This document shows, piece by piece, positions 37,145 to 44,541 of a DNA stretch of 44,541 nucleotides. This DNA is from Deltaproteobacteria bacterium (lineage in GTDB: Bacteria > Desulfobacterota > Desulfobacteria > Desulfobacterales > B30-G6), in the NCBI GenBank assembly GCA_022340465.1, contig JAJDNW010000001.1:1-44541 (forward strand), read 5' to 3'. The translations under genes and the position numbers were made by a program. Below the pieces are notes generated by a model. It made no database searches, was not told the DNA's origin, and worked only from the letters and a program-made list of their open reading frames with translations. Every line of letters begins with the position of its first letter. The stretch's first letter is position 1.

Positions 37145-37190
37145 CTCATAGCTGATAGCGGGCTATGGGCTGCGTGCTATCAGCTATGAG
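37145..37190. repeat. Perfect 15-base inverted repeat after lgt
   Basis: CTCATAGCTGATAGC (37145-37159) and GCTATCAGCTATGAG (37176-37190) with a 16-base loop. No T-tract follows, so it is not a classical terminator. To its right, 37200-37230 is made of short degenerate units (GAATCCTCGAATCCTGGAAC type) of the kind seen between genes in related genomes. Confidence 0.65.
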
Positions 37191-37258
37191 CTTTCCCATG
37201 GAATCCTCGAATCCTGGAACCTTCGAACCCTTTATTGAGTTTTGAATTGTGAATTTTT

Positions 37259-38083
37259 ATGCAACGTTCAGGTATCGCGCCATTGGCTGAAAAGATTCGG
37301 CAGTACGTCGAAAAAGGCATCCTGCCCGGGCCGGACGTGCGGCATTACATCGCATCCACCTTCTCACACCCGACACGCCGTGACCTCCAAACCATTTTGA
37401 ACGACCGGGGAAACTGTGAACGCGAAACGCTCCTGGAACTGATCTTTTTTCCCGACCTGGAACTGCAGGTGGCGCTGGAGGACACCATCGAAGCCGGGCG
37501 CTTTCATAGAGACGCGGAAGCGGACGTCCTCCGACGCCTGATGCGAAAAAAACCCGTCGCCGCTTTCTTCTATCCGGACGAGAATGCCGCCGTACGCTTC
37601 GCCCTTCCGGAAGATGCCGCCAGGCAGTTCATTGCCCGGCTGCACATTTCCAAAGACCTACCCGGCGACCTGCGAGAAGCCGTCGACGGCACCCTGCAGG
37701 GTGAGGACCGGCTGCGTGCGAGGGTGATGATCCGTAATGCGCGTTTCGCATGCCGCGGCGCCGGGGCCGCTTTCCTGGCATCCCTTTTTATATCCATGGA
37801 CGGACAACCGGCACCCCTTTTCGAGTGCCTGGAATTTGTCCTGCATTTTCTGGAAACCGTCCCGCCCGACAGTGACCTGAAAACGGCCCTTGCCGCCCGG
37901 AAGCAACGGTACCGCAACCACCTTTTAAAAGCCGGATATGTTGAAAAAATGCGCGGAAGCCGCAATGCGGAAACCCTGATGGTGCAGGGGGTGCGCCTTC
38001 CCCATTGCGATCCCGGGGACGCCATGCGGAAAATTGTCATGCTCGACGCGGTCGCTCTTGCCATCTATGGACAAACCCTATAA
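37259..38083 (+). CDS. Unrecognised soluble protein
   Basis: Protein of 274 aa that I do not recognise. It has no signal peptide and no membrane helix, is rich in Arg, Ala and acidic residues, and looks largely alpha-helical. Notable stretches: GILPGPDVRHYI near the start, a central RARVMIRNARFACRGAGAAF, and LPHCDPGDAMRKIVMLDAVA at the end. Codon use looks like its neighbours, and no competing long frame exists. The ATG at 37259 has a poor upstream ribosome-binding site, so a slightly internal start is possible. It lies between lgt and lolA on the same strand; a role in envelope lipoprotein handling is only suggested by position. Confidence 0.75.
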   Translation: MQRSGIAPLAEKIRQYVEKGILPGPDVRHYIASTFSHPTRRDLQTILNDRGNCERETLLELIFFPDLELQVALEDTIEAGRFHRDAEADVLRRLMRKKPVAAFFYPDENAAVRFALPEDAARQFIARLHISKDLPGDLREAVDGTLQGEDRLRARVMIRNARFACRGAGAAFLASLFISMDGQPAPLFECLEFVLHFLETVPPDSDLKTALAARKQRYRNHLLKAGYVEKMRGSRNAETLMVQGVRLPHCDPGDAMRKIVMLDAVALAIYGQTL

Positions 38084-38145
38084 ATAATGCAAAAATTAAA
38101 TTCGAGCGTTTTAAATTTCAAGCTTATGAAGCGGTAGGGGACATT

Positions 38146-38835
38146 ATGAATATAAAATCGGCAACCATCACCTGCCTGATCATATTCCTGGTCATCGCGG
38201 CCGCCGGCATGCCCGGAAGTGCCGGTGCCCAGGAAGAACAGCCCGGCCAACCGGCCATGACGGTCGACCAGATCCTGGACGAAGTGGAAAAGGTATACAC
38301 GGCTGCGGGGTTTTCAGCGAATTTCATGCAGGCGTCCACGGTAAAGGCCATGGACATCACCGACACGGCCGCGGGGAAACTGTGGGTCAAGTATCCCGGA
38401 AAGATGCGCTGGGTCTACGAGCGACCGGAGAAGCAGATCATCGTCTCGGACGGCGAGCACCTGTGGATCTACCGACCGGAAGACAACCAGGTGCTGAGGG
38501 GCCGGGCGGATGCCTTTTTCGGCGACGGCAAGGGGGCGGGATTTCTTTCCGATATCCGCAAGGCCCGGAAAGATTTCGACATCACGCTGGAGAATATCCG
38601 CTTCGGGGATCATTACAACCTGATGATGATTCCCCGGCAGAAAACCTGGGACCTGGCCCGCATCAACCTGCTGGTATCCCGAGAGAACTACCGCATCACC
38701 CAGGTCTACACGTACAATGCCTACGATGATGTCACCCGCATCGAGTTTGTCGACCTGAACTTCGATTCAAACCTTGCGCCGTCCCTGTTTGAATTCCAGA
38801 TACCGGACAATGTCGACATTCTCGAGCTCGAATAA
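38146..38835 (+). CDS. lolA: Outer-membrane lipoprotein carrier protein LolA
   Basis: Periplasmic chaperone of 229 aa that carries lipoproteins from the LolCDE complex to the outer membrane. Signal peptide: MNIKSATITCLIIFLVIAAA with cleavage likely after SAGA near residue 29. Mature features: LDEVEKVYTAAGFSANFMQ, KLWVKYPGKMRWVYERPEKQ, IIVSDGEHLWIYRPEDNQV, the LolA core with the Arg-Trp pair. ATG 38146 follows GGGG-rich upstream sequence with weak ribosome-binding; the frame from 38005 overlaps the preceding gene and hides the signal peptide. Confidence 0.93.
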   Translation: MNIKSATITCLIIFLVIAAAGMPGSAGAQEEQPGQPAMTVDQILDEVEKVYTAAGFSANFMQASTVKAMDITDTAAGKLWVKYPGKMRWVYERPEKQIIVSDGEHLWIYRPEDNQVLRGRADAFFGDGKGAGFLSDIRKARKDFDITLENIRFGDHYNLMMIPRQKTWDLARINLLVSRENYRITQVYTYNAYDDVTRIEFVDLNFDSNLAPSLFEFQIPDNVDILELE

Positions 38836-38878
38836 CGCCTTATCCCGGTCGCTTTCTAAGCGACCGGGATAAGGCGTT
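38834..38878. repeat. Perfect 21-base inverted repeat at the end of lolA
   Basis: Left arm 38834-38854 and right arm 38858-38878 are fully complementary around a 3-base loop (TCT). The left arm begins inside the lolA stop codon. There is no T-tract. It can act as a strong mRNA 3' barrier or a cruciform; it may weaken read-through into nadA. Confidence 0.8.
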
Positions 38879-38941
38879 GTGGAACGCGGCTTCCCTCTTC
38901 GCTCACCGAGCTACGCCGGGACCGGCCGCCCCTATTATAGG

Positions 38942-38956
38942 TTAGGAGAATCCTAA
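38942..38956 (+). promoter_or_regulatory. Hairpin over the nadA ribosome-binding site
   Basis: TTAGGA (38942-38947), loop GAA, TCCTAA (38951-38956). AGGAG (38944-38948) is the ribosome-binding site and the last A is the first base of the ATG, so folding hides both. Confidence 0.45.
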
Positions 38957-39849
38957 TGAAGGAAAAAATAAAATCCCTGGTCAAGGAAAAAAACGCCATC
39001 ATTCTGGCACACAATTACGAACCGGCCGAGATTCAGGACATCGCCGACCTGTGCGGCGATTCACTGGAGCTGAGCATCAGGGCCTCCCAAACCGACGCCG
39101 AGGTCATCCTGTTCTGCGGCGTGCATTTCATGGCGGAAACCGCTTCCATTCTTTCCCCGGAAAAAACGGTTCTGCTGCCCAGACAGGAAGCCGGGTGCCC
39201 CATGGCGGACATGATCACCCCGGAAGCTCTCGAGAAAAAACTGAAGGAGCTGCCACCCATGCCGGTAGTCACCTACGTTAACTCCCCGGCGGCGGTCAAG
39301 GCCCTTTCAACCATCTGCTGCACCTCCGCCAACGCCGTCAAGGTGGTCAACAGCCTTCCCGACGACGAGGTTCTCATGGCGCCGGACCGCAATCTGGCCC
39401 GTTACACCGCCGCCCACTCCGACAAAAAGATCCATTTGTGGGAAGGGTTCTGCCCGGTCCATGACCGCCTGACCGTAGAGGAGGTGCGAAGCGCCCTGCA
39501 GGCGCACCCCGAAGCGGTGTTCATGGCCCACCCGGAATGCCGCCTCGACGTGCTCGAGCTGGCCGACGCCGTGGTCAGCACCTCCGGCATGATCAGGTAC
39601 GCCGCCGAAAGCCCTGAAAAGGAATTTATCGTCGGAACCGAGGCAGGCCTGCTCCATCCCATCCGGAAAGCCAATCCCGGAAAGACATTCTACCCGGTTT
39701 CGGAAAAGATGATCTGCCCGGACATGAAAAAAATCAGTCTGGAAGATGTCGCCAGAAGCCTCGAATTCATGACCGGGGTCGTCAAGGTGCCCGATGAGAT
39801 CAGGATGCCGGCGCTCAAGGCCGTGGAGCGCATGATCGAACTGAAATGA
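38956..39849 (+). CDS. nadA: Quinolinate synthase A
   Basis: Condenses iminoaspartate with dihydroxyacetone phosphate to quinolinate in NAD synthesis, using an oxygen-sensitive [4Fe-4S] cluster. At 297 aa it is the short form of anaerobes and archaea. Seen: ILAHNYEPAEIQDIADLCGDSLELS, HFMAETASIL, VTYVNSPAAVKAL, and three cluster cysteines in ICCTSANAV, GFCPVHDRL and KMICPDMK. HPECR and STSGMI are also conserved. No nadB or nadC is adjacent, so the gene stands alone behind its own hairpin-covered ribosome-binding site. Confidence 0.95.
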   Translation: MKEKIKSLVKEKNAIILAHNYEPAEIQDIADLCGDSLELSIRASQTDAEVILFCGVHFMAETASILSPEKTVLLPRQEAGCPMADMITPEALEKKLKELPPMPVVTYVNSPAAVKALSTICCTSANAVKVVNSLPDDEVLMAPDRNLARYTAAHSDKKIHLWEGFCPVHDRLTVEEVRSALQAHPEAVFMAHPECRLDVLELADAVVSTSGMIRYAAESPEKEFIVGTEAGLLHPIRKANPGKTFYPVSEKMICPDMKKISLEDVARSLEFMTGVVKVPDEIRMPALKAVERMIELK

Positions 39850-39850
39850 A

Positions 39851-39873
39851 AAATGCGGGTAACACCCGCATTT
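39851..39873 (+). terminator. Terminator after nadA
   Basis: AAATGCGGGT (39851-39860), loop AAC, ACCCGCATTT (39864-39873). A 10-base perfect stem directly after the stop; the T run is only three long. Confidence 0.6.
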
Positions 39874-39921
39874 CCCAGTATCCTGAGCCGAGCTTAGGAT
39901 TATACAAATTTACATTCTCGA

Positions 39922-39947
39922 CCGGTTCCGATTATCTCCGGAACCGG
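39922..39947 (-). terminator. Terminator-like hairpin after yebC
   Basis: CCGGTTCCG (39922-39930) and CGGAACCGG (39939-39947) with an 8-base loop, 8 bases beyond the yebC stop on the minus strand. The following minus-strand sequence is AT-rich but not a T run. Confidence 0.5.
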
Positions 39948-39955
39948 CTGTAATT

Positions 39956-40693
39956 TTAAATCAAGTCTTCCGGTATATCCGCGTTGGTATACACTTTCTG
40001 CACGTCCTCGCAGTCGTCCAGCATTTCCATCAGCCGGATCATCTGCTCGGCCTCTTTGCCCTTGAGATCCGCCGTGTTCTGCGGCAGCATGGTCACCTCG
40101 GCGTCGATGCAGGCGATGTCGTTTTCATCGATGGCGGCCTTCACGGCTTCGAAGTCCTCCGGTGCGGTGATAATCTCGAAATTGCTGTCGTCCTCGCGCA
40201 CGTCCTCGGCACCGGCATCCAGGGCCACCTCCATGAGAACATCCTCGTCCACCCCGGAACGCTCCACCACGATATAGCCTTTTTTATCGAACATCCAGGC
40301 CACGCACCCGTTTTCACCCATGTTGCCGCCGCATTTGCTGAAAATATGCCGGATGTCCGCCACGGCCCGGTTTTTGTTGTCGGTCAAAGACTCGATGAAC
40401 ACCGCCGCGCCGCCGGGGCCGTAGCCCTCATAGGCGCTTTCCTCGTAGTTGACCCCCTCCAGCTCGCCGGTGCCTTTCTTGATGGCCCTTTCGATGTTGT
40501 CCTTGGGCATGTTTTCGTTTTTTGCCGCCGCAATGGCCGTTCTCAGCCTTGGATTGGCGTCCGGGTCGCCGCTGCCGCCCATGCGGGCCGCCACGGTGAT
40601 CTCCTTGATCAGCTTGGTGAAAATCTTTCCCCTTTTAGCATCCGCGGCACCTTTTTTGTGCTTGATGGATGACCACTTGCTGTGTCCGGACAT
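39956..40693 (-). CDS. yebC: YebC/TACO1-family protein
   Basis: Cytoplasmic protein of 245 aa of the YebC/TACO1 family, linked to translation of difficult proline runs and earlier annotated as a transcription regulator. Seen: [20 protein letters not shown] at the start; [50 protein letters not shown]; all strongly conserved. AGGAGG lies 7 bases before ATG. It is often next to ruvC; here it is not, and rlmE follows upstream in the reading direction on the same strand. Confidence 0.95.
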   Translation of the reverse strand: MSGHSKWSSIKHKKGAADAKRGKIFTKLIKEITVAARMGGSGDPDANPRLRTAIAAAKNENMPKDNIERAIKKGTGELEGVNYEESAYEGYGPGGAAVFIESLTDNKNRAVADIRHIFSKCGGNMGENGCVAWMFDKKGYIVVERSGVDEDVLMEVALDAGAEDVREDDSNFEIITAPEDFEAVKAAIDENDIACIDAEVTMLPQNTADLKGKEAEQMIRLMEMLDDCEDVQKVYTNADIPEDLI

Positions 40694-40817
40694 CTATAAC
40701 CTCCTCTTCTTCAAACACACTGAAACGATTTCCCTTTTATATGGATGCATAGGAAAAAGCGCCCAGTCCTGTTTGACGGTTTTTTGCGTGTGTCGTGCAC
40801 TAGCATATTAGGCAATC

Positions 40818-40846
40818 AGTATACCGCATCACCATTAAAAAACCAA
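40818..40846 (-). promoter_or_regulatory. Possible sigma-70 promoter for yebC
   Basis: Minus strand: TTGGTT (40846-40841), 17-base spacer, TATACT (40823-40818). The -10 is good (5 of 6), the -35 weak (3 of 6). Start near 40811, leader about 118 bases. Confidence 0.35.
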
Positions 40847-40870
40847 ACACGAAACACAACATATGAAACA

Positions 40871-41485
40871 CTAACCTCGAAAATTTATAGCAACTATAAA
40901 TATCTCCTTGCTGGCCTTGCGGCTGCTCTGGGGCTTGAAGGTCTTCTGCTGTCTGAATTTTTTTTGCACCGTTTCCGAGAACGCCTTGACATCCCCGCCT
41001 TGAAAAATCTTGCACACGAAAGCGCCGCCCGGTTTTAGAACGTTTTCGGCGAGGTTCAGGGCCGCCTCGCACAACCCCAGAGACCTGGCGGCGTCCACGG
41101 TTTTATTGCCTGTCGTGCCGGGGGCCATGTCGCTGAGAACCACGTCGAATCCGCTGCCGACGGTGCCCACGACCTTGTCCAGTTCGTCCAGGGCGTCACC
41201 GGTAAAGATTTTGGCATGCGGCGGCGGTGCCTGGATGCCGGCCGGTTTCAGGTCGATGCCCACGACCCGCCCTCCCGCGCCGGTCAACTCCGAAGCGTAC
41301 AGTAACCAGGAACCCGGGGCGCAGCCCAGGTCAAGCACACGGTGCCCCTTTTTGATGATTCGAAACTTCTGCTGTATCTCCTTCAGCTTGTAGACCGACC
41401 GGGCCGGGTACCGCTCCCTTTTCGCCCTGCGGGTGTAGTGGTCCTCCCAGGGGTTTTTATTTGACGTTTTTCTACTCACTCCCAA
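40871..41485 (-). CDS. rlmE: 23S rRNA 2'-O-ribose methyltransferase RlmE (FtsJ/RrmJ)
   Basis: AdoMet-dependent enzyme of 204 aa that methylates the ribose of a uridine in the 23S A-loop. Seen: N-terminal SVYKLKEIQQKF with the first catalytic Lys; AdoMet motif LDLGCAPGSWLLYA; VLSDMAPGTTGNKTVDA with the catalytic Asp; GGAFVCKIFQGGD with the second Lys; and KPQSSRKASKEIFIVA. The K-D-K-E set is complete. The first codon is TTG at 41483-41485; a GTG a few bases on is an alternative, with GGGAG close by. Confidence 0.93.
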   Translation of the reverse strand: MGVSRKTSNKNPWEDHYTRRAKRERYPARSVYKLKEIQQKFRIIKKGHRVLDLGCAPGSWLLYASELTGAGGRVVGIDLKPAGIQAPPPHAKIFTGDALDELDKVVGTVGSGFDVVLSDMAPGTTGNKTVDAARSLGLCEAALNLAENVLKPGGAFVCKIFQGGDVKAFSETVQKKFRQQKTFKPQSSRKASKEIFIVAINFRG

Positions 41486-41576
41486 TCCTGTTCATTCACG
41501 CTAAAGGGCTAAATACATCTCACCGCCCGCTGCGCTCGAGACCCCGAGAACACAGAAAATTTTATCTGTAAAACAA

Positions 41577-41604
41577 CTTTGTGTCCTTTGTGCCTTGTGG
41601 TGAA
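41577..41604. repeat. Short degenerate tandem repeat between rlmE and radA
   Basis: CTTTGTGTCC-TTTGTGCC-TTGTGGTGAA, that is, TTGTG units about 8 to 9 bases apart; read in reverse it is of the TTCACCACAAGGCACAAAGG form common between genes in many bacteria. Upstream at 41516-41543 lies CATCTCACCGCCCGCTGCGC..., which matches 12228-12254 with few changes. Confidence 0.6.
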
Positions 41605-41607
41605 CAT

Positions 41608-42975
41608 CTAGAAAAGTTCCTCGATCGCCTCCTCGACGGTTCGGACCCCCACCAGTGCCAGGCCGTCGACCACCGGCATCCGTTTCAGGTTGCTGAACGG
41701 CACCAGGCAGCGGGAAAACCCCATCTTCCTGATCTCCGCGGCCCGGATATCGACCTGGCCGATGGCCCGGACCTCTCCGGTTAGCCCCACCTCGCCCAGG
41801 ACAACGCTGCCCTCGGGCACCGGTTTGTCCAGAAAGCTGGAAGCGATGGCGGACACGATCCCCAGGTCAACGGCCGGCTCGTCCACCTTGACGCCGCCGG
41901 CCACATTCATGAAGATGTCGTGCCCCATCAGGTGCAGGCCGAGCTTTTTTTCCATCACCGCCGTCAGGAGGGCCACCCGGTTGTGGTCGAGGCCCAGGAT
42001 GGTCCGCCGCGGCGTCCCGAAGCTGGTGCTGCTGGCAAGCGCCTGGAGCTCGAGCAGAATGGGACGGGTGCCTTCCATGCTGGCCGTGACCACCGATCCC
42101 GGAGAGCCTTCGGGCCGTTCCGAAAGAAAAATGCTCGAAGGGTTGTCCACCTCGTCGAGGCCGTGGCCCTTCATCTCGAACACCCCGATCTCGTTGGTGG
42201 AGCCGAAGCGGTTTTTCACCGCCCGCAGGATCCTGAACACGTGGTTCCGGTCCCCTTCGAAATAGAGCACCGTGTCCACCATGTGTTCGAGAAGCCGGGG
42301 TCCGGCAATGGCGCCGTCCTTGGTCACGTGGCCCACCAGGAAGGTGGGGACGCCTTTCTTTTTTGCCATCAGCATCAGGCGCATGGCGGACTCGCGCACC
42401 TGGCTGACGCTTCCGGGTGCAGAGGTCAGGTCGCCGCTGTACATGGTCTGGATGGAATCGACGACCAGCACGTCCGGCTGCTCCTTTTCCACCATAGCCA
42501 GGATGGCATCGATGTCGATTTCCGACACCGCCAGCATGTCCGGGGAAACGGTGGCGAGGCGCCGGCTCCTCAAACTGAGCTGCTTGACCGACTCCTCGCC
42601 GGAAACGTACAGCACCCGCTTTCCCTGCCGGGCGATGCCAAAAAGGGCCTGCAGCATGAGGGTCGATTTGCCGATGCCGGGATCGCCGCCGATCAGCACC
42701 AGGGTGCCGGTGACCAGCCCGCCCCCCAGGACGCGGTCGAATTCGCCGATGCCGGTAACCAGCCGGTTTTCATCGTCGGCCTCCACCGCATCGATGGCAA
42801 CGGGCACGTTCTTTTCCATGACACCGCCCCTGCCGCCCCCCGTAAGGCGTTTGTCGGCCTGGACCTCTTCCACCAGGCTCTCCCACTCGCCGCAGTCCGG
42901 GCATTTGCCCATCCATTTCGCCGTCTGGTATCCGCACGCCTGGCAGGTAAATATCGTTTTCCGGGGTTTATTCAC
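41608..42975 (-). CDS. radA: DNA repair/recombination protein RadA
   Basis: RecA-like helicase of 455 aa that drives branch migration in recombination. Domains: N-terminal zinc ribbon CQACGYQTAKWMGKCPDC (C-x2-C...C-x2-C); ATPase core with Walker A GGDPGIGKSTL and Walker B VLVVDSIQTM; the RadA-specific KNRFGSTNEIGVFEM; and a C-terminal Lon-protease-like domain (VVLGEVGLTGEVRAIGQ) without protease activity expected. The first codon is GTG at 42973-42975. The gene diverges from the lytic transglycosylase. Confidence 0.96.
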   Translation of the reverse strand: MNKPRKTIFTCQACGYQTAKWMGKCPDCGEWESLVEEVQADKRLTGGGRGGVMEKNVPVAIDAVEADDENRLVTGIGEFDRVLGGGLVTGTLVLIGGDPGIGKSTLMLQALFGIARQGKRVLYVSGEESVKQLSLRSRRLATVSPDMLAVSEIDIDAILAMVEKEQPDVLVVDSIQTMYSGDLTSAPGSVSQVRESAMRLMLMAKKKGVPTFLVGHVTKDGAIAGPRLLEHMVDTVLYFEGDRNHVFRILRAVKNRFGSTNEIGVFEMKGHGLDEVDNPSSIFLSERPEGSPGSVVTASMEGTRPILLELQALASSTSFGTPRRTILGLDHNRVALLTAVMEKKLGLHLMGHDIFMNVAGGVKVDEPAVDLGIVSAIASSFLDKPVPEGSVVLGEVGLTGEVRAIGQVDIRAAEIRKMGFSRCLVPFSNLKRMPVVDGLALVGVRTVEEAIEELF

Positions 42976-43137
42976 TATACCAAAGCCCGACCTTATGTGC
43001 TATAGTTGTCGTTTTGAACAATTTCGTTTCGTGATCTCGTGACGAGATATCGATCTGAACCGTTAACGATCAATAGCATGATTGCCACGCCCCATCAAGC
43101 CGGCAGTCATGCCCACAATGGACATCCAAAAGGAAAT

Positions 43138-44025
43138 ATGCCTGAAAAAATCTCCAAATATCTCCGAATATTCCTCTGCATGATGGTTATAGGAGCCCTG
43201 GGGGACGCTTTCGATGCCGCTGCCCAAGCCGGTCAATCCGAAAAAAGCCCCTATTTCTCGGGAGTCGAACAACGACTGGTCCGGGACGGTTTCCATGCCG
43301 ACAGGATCGCGGCCCTGTACCGGCAGGCCGGCGTCACCTTCGAAACCCGGAACGTGTCCCTGTTCTTCATCCTGCGTGCGGGAAAAGTGGACCACAGCCA
43401 GTACACCAACCCCGAGTCGATCCGCAAGGCCAGGCGATACATGCAGGAGCACCGGAAAGACCTGCTCAGGATCGAAACCAGTGCCGGGGTGCAAAAATCG
43501 GTGGTAACCGCCATCATCCTCGTGGAAACCCGGCTCGGAACGACCCTCGGAAACAGCTCGGTCTTCAATGCGCTGTCGTCCATCGCCGCCCTGGACAACC
43601 CGGCCGCCAGGGACAGGGTCTGGAACAGTCTTGACGACAAGGGCAACCTCACCCGGCAGGTCTTCGACAAGAAAGCCAGGCAGAAAGCGTCCTGGGCCTA
43701 CCGGGAACTGAAGGCCTTTTTGGAATATGTCCAAAAGCAGCATATCGATCCTTTGACCGTCAAAGGATCTTTTGCCGGCGCCATGGGCATCCCCCAGTTC
43801 ATGCCCACCAACATCGGACACTATGCCAAGGACGGCAACGGGGACGGCACCATCGACCTGTTCAACCATGCGGACGCCCAGGCCAGCGTCGCCAACTTCC
43901 TGAAAAGGCATGGATGGAAACCGGGGATCGACCGGAAAAGGAAGAAAGAAGTGATCCACCACTACAACCACAGCGATGATTACGTGGACACCATTTTGAA
44001 AATTTCAGACCTTTTGGAGGCCTAA
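43138..44025 (+). CDS. Lytic murein transglycosylase, MltB family
   Basis: Peptidoglycan-cleaving enzyme of 295 aa that forms 1,6-anhydromuramic ends. The N-terminus has a signal peptide (ISKYLRIFLCMMVIGALGDA), so the protein is in the periplasm; no lipobox Cys is clear. Catalytic Glu lies in AIILVETRLGTTLG; SFAGAMGIPQFMPTN is the MltB signature; NGDGTIDLFNHADAQASVANFLK follows and may bind calcium as in MltB. ATG 43138 is chosen since it begins the signal peptide after AAAAGGA; earlier in-frame starts at 43078 and 43039 would add a non-hydrophobic lead. Confidence 0.9.
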   Translation: MPEKISKYLRIFLCMMVIGALGDAFDAAAQAGQSEKSPYFSGVEQRLVRDGFHADRIAALYRQAGVTFETRNVSLFFILRAGKVDHSQYTNPESIRKARRYMQEHRKDLLRIETSAGVQKSVVTAIILVETRLGTTLGNSSVFNALSSIAALDNPAARDRVWNSLDDKGNLTRQVFDKKARQKASWAYRELKAFLEYVQKQHIDPLTVKGSFAGAMGIPQFMPTNIGHYAKDGNGDGTIDLFNHADAQASVANFLKRHGWKPGIDRKRKKEVIHHYNHSDDYVDTILKISDLLEA

Positions 44026-44071
44026 CCCCCGGCGTTGCCGCTATGGGGGAAACTTCTCTGGAGATCAGACT

Positions 44072-44272
44072 ATGGACCTAAAAACCATCGGGACCGTGCT
44101 CGTTTTGACCGTGCCGTTTTTCTTTCTGACGATCTGGGCGCTTGTCGACTGCCTGCAGAAGGATTTCGGCAGCATCGGCAAAAAGGCCGTCTGGGGATTA
44201 ATCGCCGCGGTCCCGTTTGTCGGTGCCATCGTCTACTTCATTTTCGGTTTCAGGAAGGGAAAGAGAATATAA
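44072..44272 (+). CDS. Small membrane protein with PLDc_N-type domain
   Basis: Protein of 66 aa with two membrane helices: TIGTVLVLTVPFFFLTIWALVDCL and AVWGLIAAVPFVGAIVYFIFG, ending in a basic tail (FRKGKRI). The pattern W-A-L-x-D-x-L...G-x-x-x-Y-F matches the PLDc_N domain found at the start of cardiolipin synthases and as stand-alone small proteins. GGAG at 44060-44063 lies 8 bases before ATG. It follows the transglycosylase by 46 bases and may share its transcript. Function unknown. Confidence 0.85.
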   Translation: MDLKTIGTVLVLTVPFFFLTIWALVDCLQKDFGSIGKKAVWGLIAAVPFVGAIVYFIFGFRKGKRI

Positions 44273-44409
44273 ATTTCATTGACCGACGATGCGCTTTGTC
44301 AACAACGCATTGTCATCATACATTTTTTGCGGTTTTTCCCTATCATTGATCACATTGAAAATGTTAAAACGCGACGGCGTCGCTCAACGCCAAAAGAACA
44401 AAATTCTAT

Positions 44410-44438
44410 TTGACAAAGGGAAATACCTTTTATATTGA
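44410..44438 (+). promoter_or_regulatory. Sigma-70 promoter for tRNA-Glu
   Basis: TTGACA (44410-44415) with either TATATT after 15 bases (44431-44436) or TATTGA after 17 (44433-44438). It ends about 27 bases before the tRNA, the usual distance for a stable RNA gene. The rest of 44273-44464 holds a 13-base dyad (GCGACGGCGTCGC, 44371-44383) and no gene. Confidence 0.6.
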
Positions 44439-44464
44439 AGTTTGGTTTACGGACTGCGAAAATT

Positions 44465-44540
44465 GGTCCCATCGTCTAGCGGCCTAGGACGCCGGCCTCT
44501 CACGCCGGAAACACGGGTTCGATCCCCGTTGGGACCACCA
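44465..44540 (+). tRNA. tRNA-Glu (anticodon CUC), with encoded CCA
   Basis: Acceptor GGTCCCA (44465-44471) pairs with TGGGACC (44530-44536); D-arm GTCTAGC...GGAC; anticodon stem CCGGC/GCCGG around loop CTCTCAC with anticodon CTC, reading GAG codons for glutamate; T-arm with GGTTCGATCCC. Discriminator A, then CCA is encoded. The gene is complete, one base before the window end. Confidence 0.96.
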
Positions 44541-44541
44541 A

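Overview
The window is about 57% GC by eye and carries chromosomal, not phage or plasmid, genes. It looks like an anaerobic member of the Desulfobacterota (Desulfobacterales-like). The basis is a NifA-type sigma-54 activator next to glnA, a tungsten-type aldehyde:ferredoxin oxidoreductase, LolA/Lgt envelope genes, a hybrid sensor kinase with a sensor N-terminus I associate with sulfate reducers, and typical intergenic repeats. The taxonomic placement is inference.

Layout. 120-2077: a class III aminotransferase translationally coupled to an outer-membrane barrel protein. 2086-11701: a nitrogen-control block with a decayed ptsP-type GAF fragment (minus strand), glnE, glnD, glnB, glnA, then a convergent NifA-like regulator behind a strong bidirectional terminator. 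PII keeps its uridylylation tyrosine (Tyr51) and glutamine synthetase its adenylylation tyrosine (Tyr398), so the GlnD-GlnB-GlnE-GlnA cascade looks intact. 11761-13536: a repeat-rich spacer and dinB. 13593-17274: a dipeptide-type ABC importer (two permeases, one fused double ATPase) without a binding protein. 17318-21604 (minus): the polyamine-type importer potD-potB-potC-potA, with a structured repeat module between potD and potB.

21774-25684 is the most interesting part. A MoaD/ThiS-like gene and an aldehyde:ferredoxin oxidoreductase lie divergently from a group II PLP decarboxylase. The oxidoreductase has a near-consensus sigma-54 promoter. Upstream of it is a two-part site that also occurs, with the same 19-base gap and the same orientation, upstream of the sigma-54 promoter of glnD. 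This suggests that one enhancer-binding protein joins nitrogen control to tungsten-enzyme amine/aldehyde metabolism.

25746-31867: a regulator that appears to carry two MerR-type DNA-binding domains in one chain, then a run of amino-acid genes (serine racemase/threonine dehydratase type, C-N hydrolase, alanine-racemase-fold enzyme lacking the usual metal ligands, APC permease). 31987-33147 (minus): a solitary DNA methyltransferase. 33264-39849: hybrid histidine kinase overlapping lgt, an unrecognised protein, lolA, nadA. 39956-42975 (minus): yebC, rlmE, radA. 43138-44540: lytic transglycosylase, a small membrane protein and a complete tRNA-Glu(CUC).

Repeats: a 120-base element is present in two copies about 97% identical (11761-11880 and 27266-27385), with a third partial copy at 12037-12105. 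Several perfect long hairpins separate genes. No CRISPR array, rRNA, IS element or prophage was seen. All promoter, operator and function calls come from reading the sequence and carry no experimental support.
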